The notes under the pieces are model-generated. The model saw nothing but the letters and a program-made list of their open reading frames with translations, had not been told where the DNA came from and did no database searches. From positions 1 to 64,000 of the forward strand of contig JAITLO010000018.1 of NCBI GenBank assembly GCA_031277855.1: 64,000 bases of DNA, in the 5' to 3' direction. How positions within the stretch are numbered: position 1 is the first letter of the stretch; every line of letters starts with the position of its first letter. The translations under genes and the position numbers were made by a program. The DNA comes from Acidovorax sp. (GTDB lineage: Bacteria; Pseudomonadota; Gammaproteobacteria; Burkholderiales; Burkholderiaceae_C). Below are positions 53,868 to 62,119 of the stretch, piece by piece.

Positions 53868-56069
53868 TCAGCTGGTATGCAAGGCATTCACCTGACTGGA
53901 GGGCTGGCGCGCGCGGTGGCTGTGTATCCAACCCGGCAGGTCTTGAGGGGGCAGGGGGCGACAGAACAGATAGCCTTGCAGCACCGGGCAGTCTTGCTGC
54001 TGCAGCCATTGGCGCTGCTCGGCGGTTTCGACCCCTTCGGCCACCACGGTCATATGCAGGCTGCGCGCAATGCTGAGTACGGAGCGGATCAGGGCCTCGG
54101 CGGCCACGCTGTTGCCCAGGTCTTGCACAAAGCTTTTGTCCAGCTTGATTTCGGAAATCGGCAGCCGGTGCAAATAGCTCAGGCTGGAATAGCCGGTGCC
54201 AAAGTCATCCAATGACAGCTGCAGACCCTGGCTGTGCAAGGCATGCAGATTGGCCAGCGTGGCGGGGCTGGCGTTGAGCATCACGCTTTCGGTGATTTCC
54301 AGCACCAGATCCTTGGCGACCAGGCCATGGCGCTGCAAGGTGTTGGCCACCGACTGGGCAAACCCAGGGTCGTGGAAATTCTTGGTGGACAGATTGACGG
54401 CCACTTGCGGTACCTGCACTTGCTGGCTGCGCCACAGCGCCAGCTGTTGGCAGGCAGTTTCCAGCAACCACAGGGTGAAGTCCTGGATCATGCCTGCGTC
54501 TTCGGCCACGGCAATAAAGCGCATGGGCGAGACATAACCCCAATCCGGATGCTGCCAGCGCGCAAGCGCTTCCACGCCGTGCAATTGCTCGGGGGCATGG
54601 CTGAGCACCTGGGGCTGGTAGTGCAGCTGTAGCTCGCCGTTGTGCAGGGCCTCGCGCAGCGCGTGTTCCATGGCCACACGGTCCTGGGCGAACTGGTTGA
54701 TCTCGGGGGAAAAACGCTGCCAGCGCTGACGGCCATGCTGCTTGGCCACATACATGGCCTGGTCGGCATGGCGCAGCAAGGTGTTGATGTCGGTACCGTC
54801 TTCAGGGTAGGTGCAGACGCCCACGCTAGCGTGCGGAATATTGACGGCATCACCAATGATGAAGGGTTCTGCAATGCGGTCGAGCAGGCGCTGGGCCACG
54901 GCTTCTGCCTCGGCCGCCGTGCATTGGGGCAGCAGCAGGGCGAATTCGTCGCTGGACAGCCGGCCCAGCACATCGCCGGGGCGGGCCGCAGCGCGTATGC
55001 GCTGGGCGACTTCGCAGAGCAGGGCATCGCCTGCGGCATGGCCCTGGCTGTCGTTAACCAGCTTGAAACGGTCCAGGTCCACAAACAGCAGGGCGCCGCT
55101 GCGGCCTTGGGCCGCATGCAGGGCATCGGTGGCGCTGCGGTGGAACATGCTGCGGTTGGGCAACTGGGTCAGTGCATCGTAATAGGCCAGCTGGTGTATG
55201 CGAGCCCGTGAATGCTCGCGTTCCATGGCCACGGTGCACAGGTGTATGCAGGTCTGGGCCATGCGCAGGTGCTGGGTGTTGGGGCCGCGCGGCTCGCGAA
55301 AGTACAGGGCCAGCACGCCGGTGACCTGGCGCTCTCGATTGAAGATGGGCGCTGCCCAGCAGGCTTTCAGCCCTGCTTGCAGCAGGCATTGGTTCAGGCT
55401 TTGCAGATGGGGGGCACTGTGCTGCAGATCGTCTTCGGCCGAAGCTCGGGCCAGAAAGGCGGCCGTGCCGCAGGCACCCATATCCGGGCCTATGGGCAGA
55501 TTGTCCAGTCGCTCCAGCGCCTCGGGTGTCAGGCTGGGGCAGGCCAGCGGGTGGAGATGGCCTTGCTCGTCCACCTGCAGCACGCCCATGGTCAGCTCGG
55601 GGGCGATGCGCTCGATTTCCTCACACAGGCGGTGCAGCAGCTGGTTGAGTGGGCGCTCCTGGGCCACGTCTTCCAGTGCCTGTTTTTGCAAAGCATGCAG
55701 GCGCTCGGAGAAGGTGATGTCGGTCAGCACCATCACTTCACCTTCATCAGGCATGCGGTTGATGATGGCGGCCACCCACAGCTGGTGTCCGTCGCGGTGG
55801 CGTAGCTGTATGTCGCCGGCAAAGCGACCGTGGCGTGTGAGTGCCTGCTGGATATGCGGTGGGAGGAGGCCGTCCTGCGCCTCTCCCAGCAGCAGTTGCA
55901 GCGGGCGCTGGCCCAGCACGGTTTGGCGGGACCAACCGAAGAGGCGTTCAAAACCGGCGTTGACTTGGCTGGTGCGGCATTGGGTGTCGGTGACTATCCA
56001 TGCTGCATCGCTGCTGTCCAGGGCTTGGTGCAGAGCGCGGCCGTCTCGAGGCGCTGGGTGAGAGGTCAT
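53868..56069 (-). CDS. PAS-GAF-GGDEF-EAL protein, probably a c-di-GMP phosphodiesterase
   Basis: A 733-residue cytosolic signalling protein has, in order, PAS (about 15-130), GAF (about 145-290), GGDEF (about 305-455) and EAL (about 475-720). The cyclase signature reads RLSSDEFALLL, so GGDEF is changed to SSDEF and the domain is probably inactive or only binds GTP. The EAL domain looks intact: VEALARW, an ITES motif, DDFGTGYSSL and VAEGVE. It should therefore degrade c-di-GMP. The start ATG 56069 (complement) is preferred; ATG 56087 is an alternative. It is divergent from aroC. Confidence 0.92.
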   Translation of the reverse strand: MTSHPAPRDGRALHQALDSSDAAWIVTDTQCRTSQVNAGFERLFGWSRQTVLGQRPLQLLLGEAQDGLLPPHIQQALTRHGRFAGDIQLRHRDGHQLWVAAIINRMPDEGEVMVLTDITFSERLHALQKQALEDVAQERPLNQLLHRLCEEIERIAPELTMGVLQVDEQGHLHPLACPSLTPEALERLDNLPIGPDMGACGTAAFLARASAEDDLQHSAPHLQSLNQCLLQAGLKACWAAPIFNRERQVTGVLALYFREPRGPNTQHLRMAQTCIHLCTVAMEREHSRARIHQLAYYDALTQLPNRSMFHRSATDALHAAQGRSGALLFVDLDRFKLVNDSQGHAAGDALLCEVAQRIRAAARPGDVLGRLSSDEFALLLPQCTAAEAEAVAQRLLDRIAEPFIIGDAVNIPHASVGVCTYPEDGTDINTLLRHADQAMYVAKQHGRQRWQRFSPEINQFAQDRVAMEHALREALHNGELQLHYQPQVLSHAPEQLHGVEALARWQHPDWGYVSPMRFIAVAEDAGMIQDFTLWLLETACQQLALWRSQQVQVPQVAVNLSTKNFHDPGFAQSVANTLQRHGLVAKDLVLEITESVMLNASPATLANLHALHSQGLQLSLDDFGTGYSSLSYLHRLPISEIKLDKSFVQDLGNSVAAEALIRSVLSIARSLHMTVVAEGVETAEQRQWLQQQDCPVLQGYLFCRPLPPQDLPGWIHSHRARQPSSQVNALHTS

Positions 56070-56161
56070 GCGGGCAGTGAATGGCAACAGAGAGTTTCAA
56101 ATCCTAACCATGTTCTGCACCGCTGCGCGGTACATCGGGCGGAAGGGCATAATTGCGGCCT

Positions 56162-57259
56162 ATGAGCGGCAATACCTTCGGCACAGTTTTTACGGTTACC
56201 AATTTCGGTGAATCCCACGGTCCGGCCATTGGCTGTGTAATTGACGGCTGCCCTCCGGGCATGGAATTGACGGAGGTGGACATTCAGCGTGACCTGGACC
56301 GCCGCCGCCCTGGCACCAGCAAGTTTGTGACCCAGCGCAACGAGCCCGATGCGGTGGAAATTCTCTCCGGTGTGTACGAAGGCAAGACCACGGGCACGCC
56401 GATTGCGCTGCTGATTCGCAATACCGACCAACGCAGCAAAGATTACTCCAACATTGCCCAGAGCTTTAGACCCGGCCATGCGGACTATGCCTATTTTCAA
56501 AAATACGGCATTCGCGATCCGCGTGGTGGGGGGCGCTCCTCGGCGCGGCTGACCGCGCCCACGGTGGCGGCAGGCGCAGTGGCCAAAAAGTGGCTGAAGG
56601 AAAAGTTCGGTACCGAATTTCGTGCCTGCATGAGCCAGGTCGGCGAGCTGGAGATCCCATTCGAGAGCTGGGAGCATGTGCCCCACAACCCCTTCTTTGC
56701 CCCCGTGGCGGATGTGAGCCGCTACGAGGAGTACATGGAGCAGCTGCGCAAGTCCGGTGACTCCTGCGGCGCTGCGCTGCGTATCCAGGCCAGCGGCATG
56801 CCTGTGGGTCTGGGGCAGCCCTTGTATGACCGCCTGGACGCCGACATCGCCTACGCCATGATGGGCCTGAACGCCGTCAAGGCCGTGGAGGTTGGCGCGG
56901 GCTGGGACAGCGTGGCCCAGCGCGGCACCACCCATGGCGACTCGCTCAGCCCCGAGGGGTTTCGCAGCAACAACGCCGGCGGCATTGTGGGCGGCATCAG
57001 TACCGGCCAGGACCTGGAGGTGCGCATTGCCGTCAAGCCCACCAGCTCCATCATCACGCCGCGTGAGTCCATCGATGTGCACGGCCAGAGCACGGAAGTC
57101 ATCACCAAGGGCCGTCACGACCCTTGCGTGGGCATTCGCGCTGCACCCATTGCCGAAGCCTTGCTGGCCCTGGTGGTCATGGACCATGCCTTGCGCCACC
57201 GTGCGCAATGCGGTGATGTGAATTCGGGCCTGGCACCCATTCCCGCATCCGCTGTGTAA
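56162..57259 (+). CDS. aroC: Chorismate synthase
   Basis: AroC makes chorismate from EPSP, the last common step of aromatic amino-acid synthesis, and needs reduced FMN. The 365-residue protein shows [37 protein letters not shown], and [15 protein letters not shown], all family hallmarks, with [12 protein letters not shown] in the FMN region. ATG 56162 is used; an in-frame TTG lies three codons upstream. CATAAT at 56148-56153 would place the transcription start close to the ATG, so the mRNA could be nearly leaderless. A hairpin lies behind the gene. Confidence 0.97.
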   Translation: MSGNTFGTVFTVTNFGESHGPAIGCVIDGCPPGMELTEVDIQRDLDRRRPGTSKFVTQRNEPDAVEILSGVYEGKTTGTPIALLIRNTDQRSKDYSNIAQSFRPGHADYAYFQKYGIRDPRGGGRSSARLTAPTVAAGAVAKKWLKEKFGTEFRACMSQVGELEIPFESWEHVPHNPFFAPVADVSRYEEYMEQLRKSGDSCGAALRIQASGMPVGLGQPLYDRLDADIAYAMMGLNAVKAVEVGAGWDSVAQRGTTHGDSLSPEGFRSNNAGGIVGGISTGQDLEVRIAVKPTSSIITPRESIDVHGQSTEVITKGRHDPCVGIRAAPIAEALLALVVMDHALRHRAQCGDVNSGLAPIPASAV

Positions 57260-57297
57260 GCAAGCCAAACCACTGCACTGCAGCAATTCATCGCTTC

Positions 57298-57329
57298 AAC
57301 GCCCCACAGGCACAGGCCTTTGGGGCGTT
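57298..57329 (+). terminator. Terminator-like hairpin behind aroC
   Basis: AACGCCCCA (57298-57306) and TGGGGCGTT (57321-57329) form a 9-bp stem, with a smaller AGGC/GCCT stem inside the loop. GTGCTGTG follows without a T-run. It separates aroC from the convergent DedA-rhodanese gene. Confidence 0.6.
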
Positions 57330-57352
57330 GTGCTGTGTGGCGCCAGGGTTCT

Positions 57353-58330
57353 TCAAGCGGTCTGCAACTGGGCCTGCAGCGCAGCTGTTTCTGCAAGCTG
57401 CAAGGTCTTCCAGGCATCAAAGCCGCCTTGCAAATGGCAGGCATGGGCAAAGCCCAGGCGCCGCAAACGCTGGGCTGCGCGGGCGGCTGTGGCGTCGTGC
57501 GGGCAGGCGCACAGGGTGATGATGTGGGTGTCGCGCGGCCAGGGGCGCACCAGGCGGGGGAGCTGGGCCAGGCTCACGGCCTGGGCGTTGGCAATGGCGC
57601 CCAACTCGGCAATCAACGCCGGGCCGCGCAGGTCCAGCAGGCGCGGAGGCTGCTCCCAGCTCTGGGCCTGCAGCCATTGCGCAGCGGTGACCGAGGGCAT
57701 GGCTGCCAGTCGCAAAAACAGCTGGCGGCGCCAGAGCTTGCTGCCCAGCCACAGTGCCAGCAGCAGGGCTGCGGTCATGGCCAGGAGCGGGCCATGGGTT
57801 TGCAGCAGGGCCAAGGCCCGGTCCACCTGGTGGCGCAGCAACCAGCCCGTGCTCAGGGCCAGGCCGGCCCACAATGCGGCGCCACTGGCAGCCGCCAGCG
57901 TGAAGCGGGGCACCGGCATGCGCAGCACGCCGGCCAGCGGTGCGGCCACGGCCGAAAAACCAGGGATGAATTTGGCCAGCAGCAGCGACCAGGCGCCCCA
58001 GCGACCAAAGCGGTCGGCGGTCTGGCTGATGCAGCTGCCGGGGTTGATGGAGAGCTTGCACATCCAGGCCAGTACACGCGTGCCAAAGCGCCGTCCCACC
58101 AAATACCAAGCTCTGTCGGCCAGCATGGCTGCACACACGGCCAGTGCCAGCAATGCGGCCAGGCGCGGCAGACTGGCCGCGAGGCTGCCGGCCAGCAGCA
58201 GCGTGGGCAGCACCGGCAGCGGCAGGCCCAGTTGCTGCAGCAGCACATTGGCAAACACCACGCCAGGGGCGTAGAGGGTGAGGGCGGTTTTGAGGGAGGT
58301 GCTGTCGATGTCCATGGTGCAGGCCGCCAT
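57353..58330 (-). CDS. DedA-family membrane protein fused to a rhodanese domain
   Basis: The N-terminal 200 residues are a DedA (SNARE-associated) membrane domain with the motif FIPGFSAVAAPLAGVLRM and several helices; DedA proteins act in envelope lipid transport and homeostasis. The C-terminal 100 residues are a rhodanese-like domain (LLDLRGPALIAEL, then CACPHDATAARAAQRL) whose first Cys in CACP is a candidate active site. This fusion is common in Burkholderiales. The total is 325 residues; ATG 58330 or ATG 58315 can start it. The 221 bases up to nrdR contain no gene. Confidence 0.88.
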   Translation of the reverse strand: MAACTMDIDSTSLKTALTLYAPGVVFANVLLQQLGLPLPVLPTLLLAGSLAASLPRLAALLALAVCAAMLADRAWYLVGRRFGTRVLAWMCKLSINPGSCISQTADRFGRWGAWSLLLAKFIPGFSAVAAPLAGVLRMPVPRFTLAAASGAALWAGLALSTGWLLRHQVDRALALLQTHGPLLAMTAALLLALWLGSKLWRRQLFLRLAAMPSVTAAQWLQAQSWEQPPRLLDLRGPALIAELGAIANAQAVSLAQLPRLVRPWPRDTHIITLCACPHDATAARAAQRLRRLGFAHACHLQGGFDAWKTLQLAETAALQAQLQTA

Positions 58331-58551
58331 GCTACGTGCCGACGCCCGGGTTGCCTAGGTGTAGCGGTGGGTGACAGTGTCCCAGCAGCGGAACAGCAGG
58401 TCGCTGCCGCGCAGCAAAATACAGAGCAGTCTGTGCTGATGCAGCCTCAGATGCAGGGTGATAACTATGGGAGATGCAGATGGCGAAAGCACCATGTGCT
58501 CTCTTTTTGATGGAGGCGTCCGCGCCGGGCAGAGAACGCGGGCCGTAGTGC

Positions 58552-59001
58552 TTAGTTGCGCACCTCGTCCACCAGGTGCTTGAAGTCTTCGATGTCTTCA
58601 AAGCTGCGGTAGACGCTGGCAAAGCGGATGTAGGCCACCTTGTCCAGTTTTTTCAATTCATTCATCACCAGCTCGCCAATGCGGCTGGAGGGCAGCTCGC
58701 GCACGCCAGAGGTCAGCAACTGTTCTTCGATGCGCTCCATGGCCGCATCGACCTGACCAGCCGGCACCGGGCGCTTGCGCAGCGCCAGGCGGAAGGAACC
58801 TTGCAGCTTGCTGCGGTCGTAATCGATGCGGCGGCCGTCTTTTTTCACCACGGCGGGAAAACTCACGTCAGCCCGCTCGTAGGTGGTAAAGCGTTTGCTG
58901 CAATCGCCGCACTGGCGCCGCCGCCGGATGAAGCTGCCATCCTCGGCCACGCGGGTCTCCACAACCTGGGTATCCGGGTGGCTGCAAAAAGGGCACTTCA
59001 T
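58552..59001 (-). CDS. nrdR: Transcriptional repressor NrdR
   Basis: NrdR senses ATP/dATP and represses ribonucleotide reductase genes. The 149-residue protein has an N-terminal zinc ribbon with Cys3, Cys6, Cys31 and Cys34, and an ATP-cone domain from about residue 48 ([19 protein letters not shown]). The pair glyA-nrdR is frequent in Proteobacteria, with 21 bases between the genes here. The start ATG is complementary to 58999-59001. Confidence 0.95.
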   Translation of the reverse strand: MKCPFCSHPDTQVVETRVAEDGSFIRRRRQCGDCSKRFTTYERADVSFPAVVKKDGRRIDYDRSKLQGSFRLALRKRPVPAGQVDAAMERIEEQLLTSGVRELPSSRIGELVMNELKKLDKVAYIRFASVYRSFEDIEDFKHLVDEVRN

Positions 59002-59022
59002 CGGCGGGGCGTCTGCGAGGCT

Positions 59023-60270
59023 TTACTTGCTGTAGACCGGGAACTTGGCGGTCAGCTCGGCCACCTTGGCGCGCACAGCGGCCAGCGTGGCTTCGTCGTT
59101 CGGGTTCTCCAGGACATCGGCCACCAGGTTGGCGGTGATGCGGGTTTCCTCTTCCTTGAAGCCGCGGGTGGTCATGGCGGGCGTGCCCACGCGGATGCCG
59201 CTGGTGACCATGGGCTTTTCCGGGTCGTTGGGGATGGAGTTCTTGTTGATGGTGATGTGGGCGGCACCCAGGGCGGCTTCGGCGGCCTTGCCGGTGATGC
59301 CCTTGGCACGCAGGTCCACCAGCATGACGTGGCTTTCGGTGCGGCCGGAGACGATGCGCAGACCGCGGGCGATCAGGGTTTCAGCCATGACCTTGGCGTT
59401 CTTCACCACCTGTTCCTGGTAGGCCTTGAACTCGGGGCTCAGGGCTTCCTTGAAGGCCACAGCCTTGCCGGCGATGACATGCATCAGCGGGCCGCCTTGC
59501 AGGCCGGGGAAGATGGCGCTGTTCAGGGCCTTTTCGTGCTCGGCCTTCATCAAGATGACGCCGCCACGGGGGCCGCGCAGGCTCTTGTGCGTGGTGGTGG
59601 TGACCACGTCGGCATGGGGCACGGGGTTGGGGTAGACGCCGGCGGCAATCAGGCCGGCGTAGTGGGCCATGTCCACCCAGAAGATGGCGCCGACTTCCTT
59701 GGCGATTTTGGCAAAGCGCGCAAAGTCGATGTGCAGAGCGTAGGCCGAGGCACCGGCCACGATGATGCGGGGCTTGTGCTCGCGGGCCTGGGCTTCCATC
59801 TTGTCGTAGTCGATGGCTTCATCGGCGTTCAGGCCGTAGGAGACCACGTTGAACCACTTGCCCGACATGTTCAGCGGCATGCCATGGGTCAGGTGACCGC
59901 CTTCGGCCAGGCTCATGCCCATGATGGTGTCACCGGGCTTGGCAAAGGCCATCAGCACGGCCTGGTTGGCCTGGGAGCCGGAGTTGGGCTGCACGTTGGC
60001 GGCTTCGGCACCAAAGATCTTCTTGATGCGGTCTATGGCCAGTTGCTCGACCACGTCCACATGCTCGCAGCCACCGTAGTAACGCTTGCCTGGATAGCCT
60101 TCGGCGTATTTGTTGGTCAGTTGGGAGCCCTGGGCTTCCATGACGGCGGGCGAGCAGTAGTTCTCGCTGGCGATCAGCTCGATGTGTTCTTGCTGGCGAT
60201 GGTTTTCAGCCTGGATGGCGGCAAACAGTTCGGGGTCGACTTTTTCGACGGTGTCGGTGCGTTGAAACAT
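59023..60270 (-). CDS. glyA: Serine hydroxymethyltransferase
   Basis: GlyA interconverts serine and glycine and charges tetrahydrofolate with a one-carbon unit, feeding ThyA and purine synthesis. The 415-residue protein has the PLP lysine Lys229 in [24 protein letters not shown], and GSQANQAVL. The start ATG is complementary to 60268-60270 with AGGAC upstream. The 5' leader carries a ZTP riboswitch (60308-60459). nrdR is downstream and probably cotranscribed. Confidence 0.98.
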   Translation of the reverse strand: MFQRTDTVEKVDPELFAAIQAENHRQQEHIELIASENYCSPAVMEAQGSQLTNKYAEGYPGKRYYGGCEHVDVVEQLAIDRIKKIFGAEAANVQPNSGSQANQAVLMAFAKPGDTIMGMSLAEGGHLTHGMPLNMSGKWFNVVSYGLNADEAIDYDKMEAQAREHKPRIIVAGASAYALHIDFARFAKIAKEVGAIFWVDMAHYAGLIAAGVYPNPVPHADVVTTTTHKSLRGPRGGVILMKAEHEKALNSAIFPGLQGGPLMHVIAGKAVAFKEALSPEFKAYQEQVVKNAKVMAETLIARGLRIVSGRTESHVMLVDLRAKGITGKAAEAALGAAHITINKNSIPNDPEKPMVTSGIRVGTPAMTTRGFKEEETRITANLVADVLENPNDEATLAAVRAKVAELTAKFPVYSK

Positions 60271-60307
60271 GGCAGTCCTATGAACTAGCTATTCCCTTGA
60301 GGCCAAG

Positions 60308-60459
60308 GGCTGCCCAGGCGAACGGCTGAAACACTTGCAAGCCGCCATGGCGGCGGCTCTCAGCGGTACGCTCCCCGGTGGTTCACAGACCTTGCAGTCT
60401 GCCGGTTTCCACGTCAGCGGCAGCCCAAAGTCTGCGCCTATCGCCAGTTGCGTACCCCC
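60308..60459 (-). promoter_or_regulatory. ZTP riboswitch (pfl motif) upstream of glyA
   Basis: On the minus strand GTACGCAACTGGCGAT begins the first subdomain. CCACCGGGGAGCG, the conserved core, follows (complement of 60369-60381), then a variable linker with its own GCCGCC/GGCGGC hairpin, and finally CCGTTCGCCTGGGCAGCC (complement of 60308-60325), the second conserved subdomain. These match the pfl/ZTP aptamer, which binds ZTP or ZMP (AICAR), signals of folate shortage. A short hairpin CCCTTG/CAAGGG (60294-60309) overlaps the aptamer end and could form the expression platform just ahead of the glyA ribosome-binding site. Confidence 0.85.
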
Positions 60460-60546
60460 TTAGTGTAGCTGAGGGCGGCTGGGCGGTTGGTAATAGGGGC
60501 GTGCCGAATGCTTCGCGAATGGCGGCAGTGTCTGCCTGCAGCCCAC

Positions 60547-60570
60547 AAAAAAGCCGGCAGGCCGCCGGCT
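60547..60570 (-). terminator. Intrinsic terminator of the lytic transglycosylase gene
   Basis: On the minus strand AGCCGGC pairs with GCCGGCT and is followed by six T residues. It ends transcription 20 bases behind the stop and insulates glyA and its riboswitch from read-through. Confidence 0.88.
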
Positions 60571-60590
60571 GAAGAAGGGGAAAAACGGAA

Positions 60591-61409
60591 TCAGTTGAGG
60601 GCAGCCTTGGCGTCGGCTGGCATATCGGCAGCAGCGACGGTGCTGGTTGCGTTGTCCTGCTTGGCCTGGACCACAGGTGGGCGCACGGTTTGAACCGGGC
60701 GGCCCGCGATCTGGCGGATGCGCTGGTGTTCGGCCAGCACCTTGGCAGCGTAGCCACCATCGCTTTCCAGATTGGCTGCGCCCACGTAGTAGCGCAGGCC
60801 ACCTTCCAACGAACCGGCGCGGGCAATGCACTCCTTGAGCACCTTGACGCCCACGCGCAGATTGCTGACGGGGTCAAAGGCGGCCAGCTGGCCGCCGAAA
60901 TGCTCGTACTTGTCGGTGTGCACACGGGTCATGACTTGCATCAGACCTTGGGCGCCGACGGAGCTTTGCGCAAAGGGGTTGAAGCTGGACTCGATGGCCA
61001 TGATGGCCAGGATCAGCGTGGGGTCGAGCTGGTTGCGTTGGCCAAGTTCATAGGCCTCGGACACCAGGGCAGCCAGTGGCTCGGGAGCCACGCGGTATTT
61101 CTTGCTCAACCAGAAAGCCACAGCGGCCTGCTCCTTGGGCAGTTCCTTGGGGTTGGTGGCGGTGGCACGTTCCACGGCAGCCGGCTCGATTGGCGAGCCG
61201 ACCATGGCGACCTGGCGTTCTTGCAGCCAGTCGCGCAGCTGGGCCTCGCCGGAATGGCGAAGATCAGGGCGGCTGACCAGCAAGATGGCCACAAAGGCCA
61301 CGGCCAGTCCGAGCAGGGCAAAACTGCTGTGGGTGATTTCAATGAATCCGTCGGCGACGTCCTTGATGAACGTACGCAGTCCGGAAACTACCTGTAGTGA
61401 TGCAGGCAT
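60591..61409 (-). CDS. Membrane-anchored lytic transglycosylase
   Basis: A soluble-lytic-transglycosylase (SLT) domain lies in the second half, with the catalytic Glu140 in MAIESSFNPFAQ, then GLMQVMTR and YYVGAANLESDGGY, the family hallmarks of peptidoglycan-cleaving muramidases. The N-terminus has a membrane helix (about residues 28-46), so the enzyme is anchored in the inner membrane facing the periplasm. The protein has 272 residues. ATG 61409 (complement) follows AAAGGAA. A frame extension to 61553 is not supported. Confidence 0.9.
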   Translation of the reverse strand: MPASLQVVSGLRTFIKDVADGFIEITHSSFALLGLAVAFVAILLVSRPDLRHSGEAQLRDWLQERQVAMVGSPIEPAAVERATATNPKELPKEQAAVAFWLSKKYRVAPEPLAALVSEAYELGQRNQLDPTLILAIMAIESSFNPFAQSSVGAQGLMQVMTRVHTDKYEHFGGQLAAFDPVSNLRVGVKVLKECIARAGSLEGGLRYYVGAANLESDGGYAAKVLAEHQRIRQIAGRPVQTVRPPVVQAKQDNATSTVAAADMPADAKAALN

Positions 61410-61811
61410 AGCATTCCTTTCATGTGGTGTCTGCCCGGCAGCGGCCTGGAAAAACCTGGCGCTTTGGGGCCGGCACCCCGTGGGGTGGTGCTGCGGTCCT
61501 TGCATGGGGGAGCGCGGGAGGATCGCGAAAAAGGCGCGATCAGAAAGCAGCAAAAAACGTCAAAACCATGACTAAAAACAAAAGTGGGCGGATTCTAGAG
61601 GCGTGCTAAATACAAGGTCAACACTATGTTTTTGAAGTTTAATTATAAAAAAATCTAAAGACACTGTACGTACAACCATGATTTTGGCGTTGGGGCAGGC
61701 CCTTGCTTACAAAAACGCTAGGGAATTTACTTAGTGAGTGTTTGCTATGAAGTGCGTGGGAAAAAGCACAAGAAACAATTGATTTTGCCGATGGGCGTGA
61801 TTACAGTGGAG

Positions 61812-62033
61812 TTGTCTGCTGTGGCAGACGTCTGCCCAAGCCTCTGCACGTTTGGATGGTCAGCACCGCAAAGGTGCCAGACCGATGAAGAGGTGGAAGG
61901 CGCTTATGGGAGCAATCATTGCTTCCGGGCATGCGGGACGGTTCTCTCCCCATGACCCACAACGGTTGCGCCTGGTGCCAACCGTGAAGCCCGGAGCCGG
62001 TGCAGCTGGCTCCGGGCTTTCTCGTTTTTGCAC
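61812..62033 (+). ncRNA. Candidate small RNA with an intrinsic terminator
   Basis: No gene is seen between 61410 and 62119. Within it, TTGATT (61779-61784) and TACAGT (61802-61807), 17 bases apart, resemble a sigma-70 promoter. The following stretch contains several stems: the palindrome GGCAGACGTCTGCC, GCACC/GGTGC, GGGAGCA/TGCTTCC, ACGGTTG/CAACCGT, and then a strong terminator. A transcript of about 210 bases is predicted. It does not match any RNA I recognise (not tmRNA, RNase P RNA or a known riboswitch; 6S RNA not excluded). Confidence 0.4.
61987..62025 (+). terminator. Strong intrinsic terminator without an upstream gene
   Basis: AAGCCCGGAGCC (61987-61998) pairs perfectly with GGCTCCGGGCTT (62008-62019), and the next bases are TCTCGTTTTT. 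The stem has 12 bp. The nearest plus-strand gene upstream is tens of kilobases from this point in functional terms (the last plus-strand gene is aroC), so the terminator implies a transcript from within the intergenic region. Confidence 0.85.
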
Positions 62034-62119
62034 GGGTTCGCATACACAGGCCTAATTTCTGTTGCAATCACGGCTGGCAAGATATCCGTAGATTCATCAG
62101 AAAAAGGGTGCATACCAAT

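Noticed and set aside
61734-61955. Short plus-strand frame of 73 codons in the gene-free region near 61.8 kb
   Set aside because: Codon use is atypical, there is no clear ribosome-binding site, and the region is better explained as a structured RNA.
61812-62033. tmRNA, RNase P RNA or c-di-GMP riboswitch
   Set aside because: None of the conserved cores is present; for example the GCAAA in the GCACC hairpin lacks the flanking elements of a c-di-GMP aptamer.
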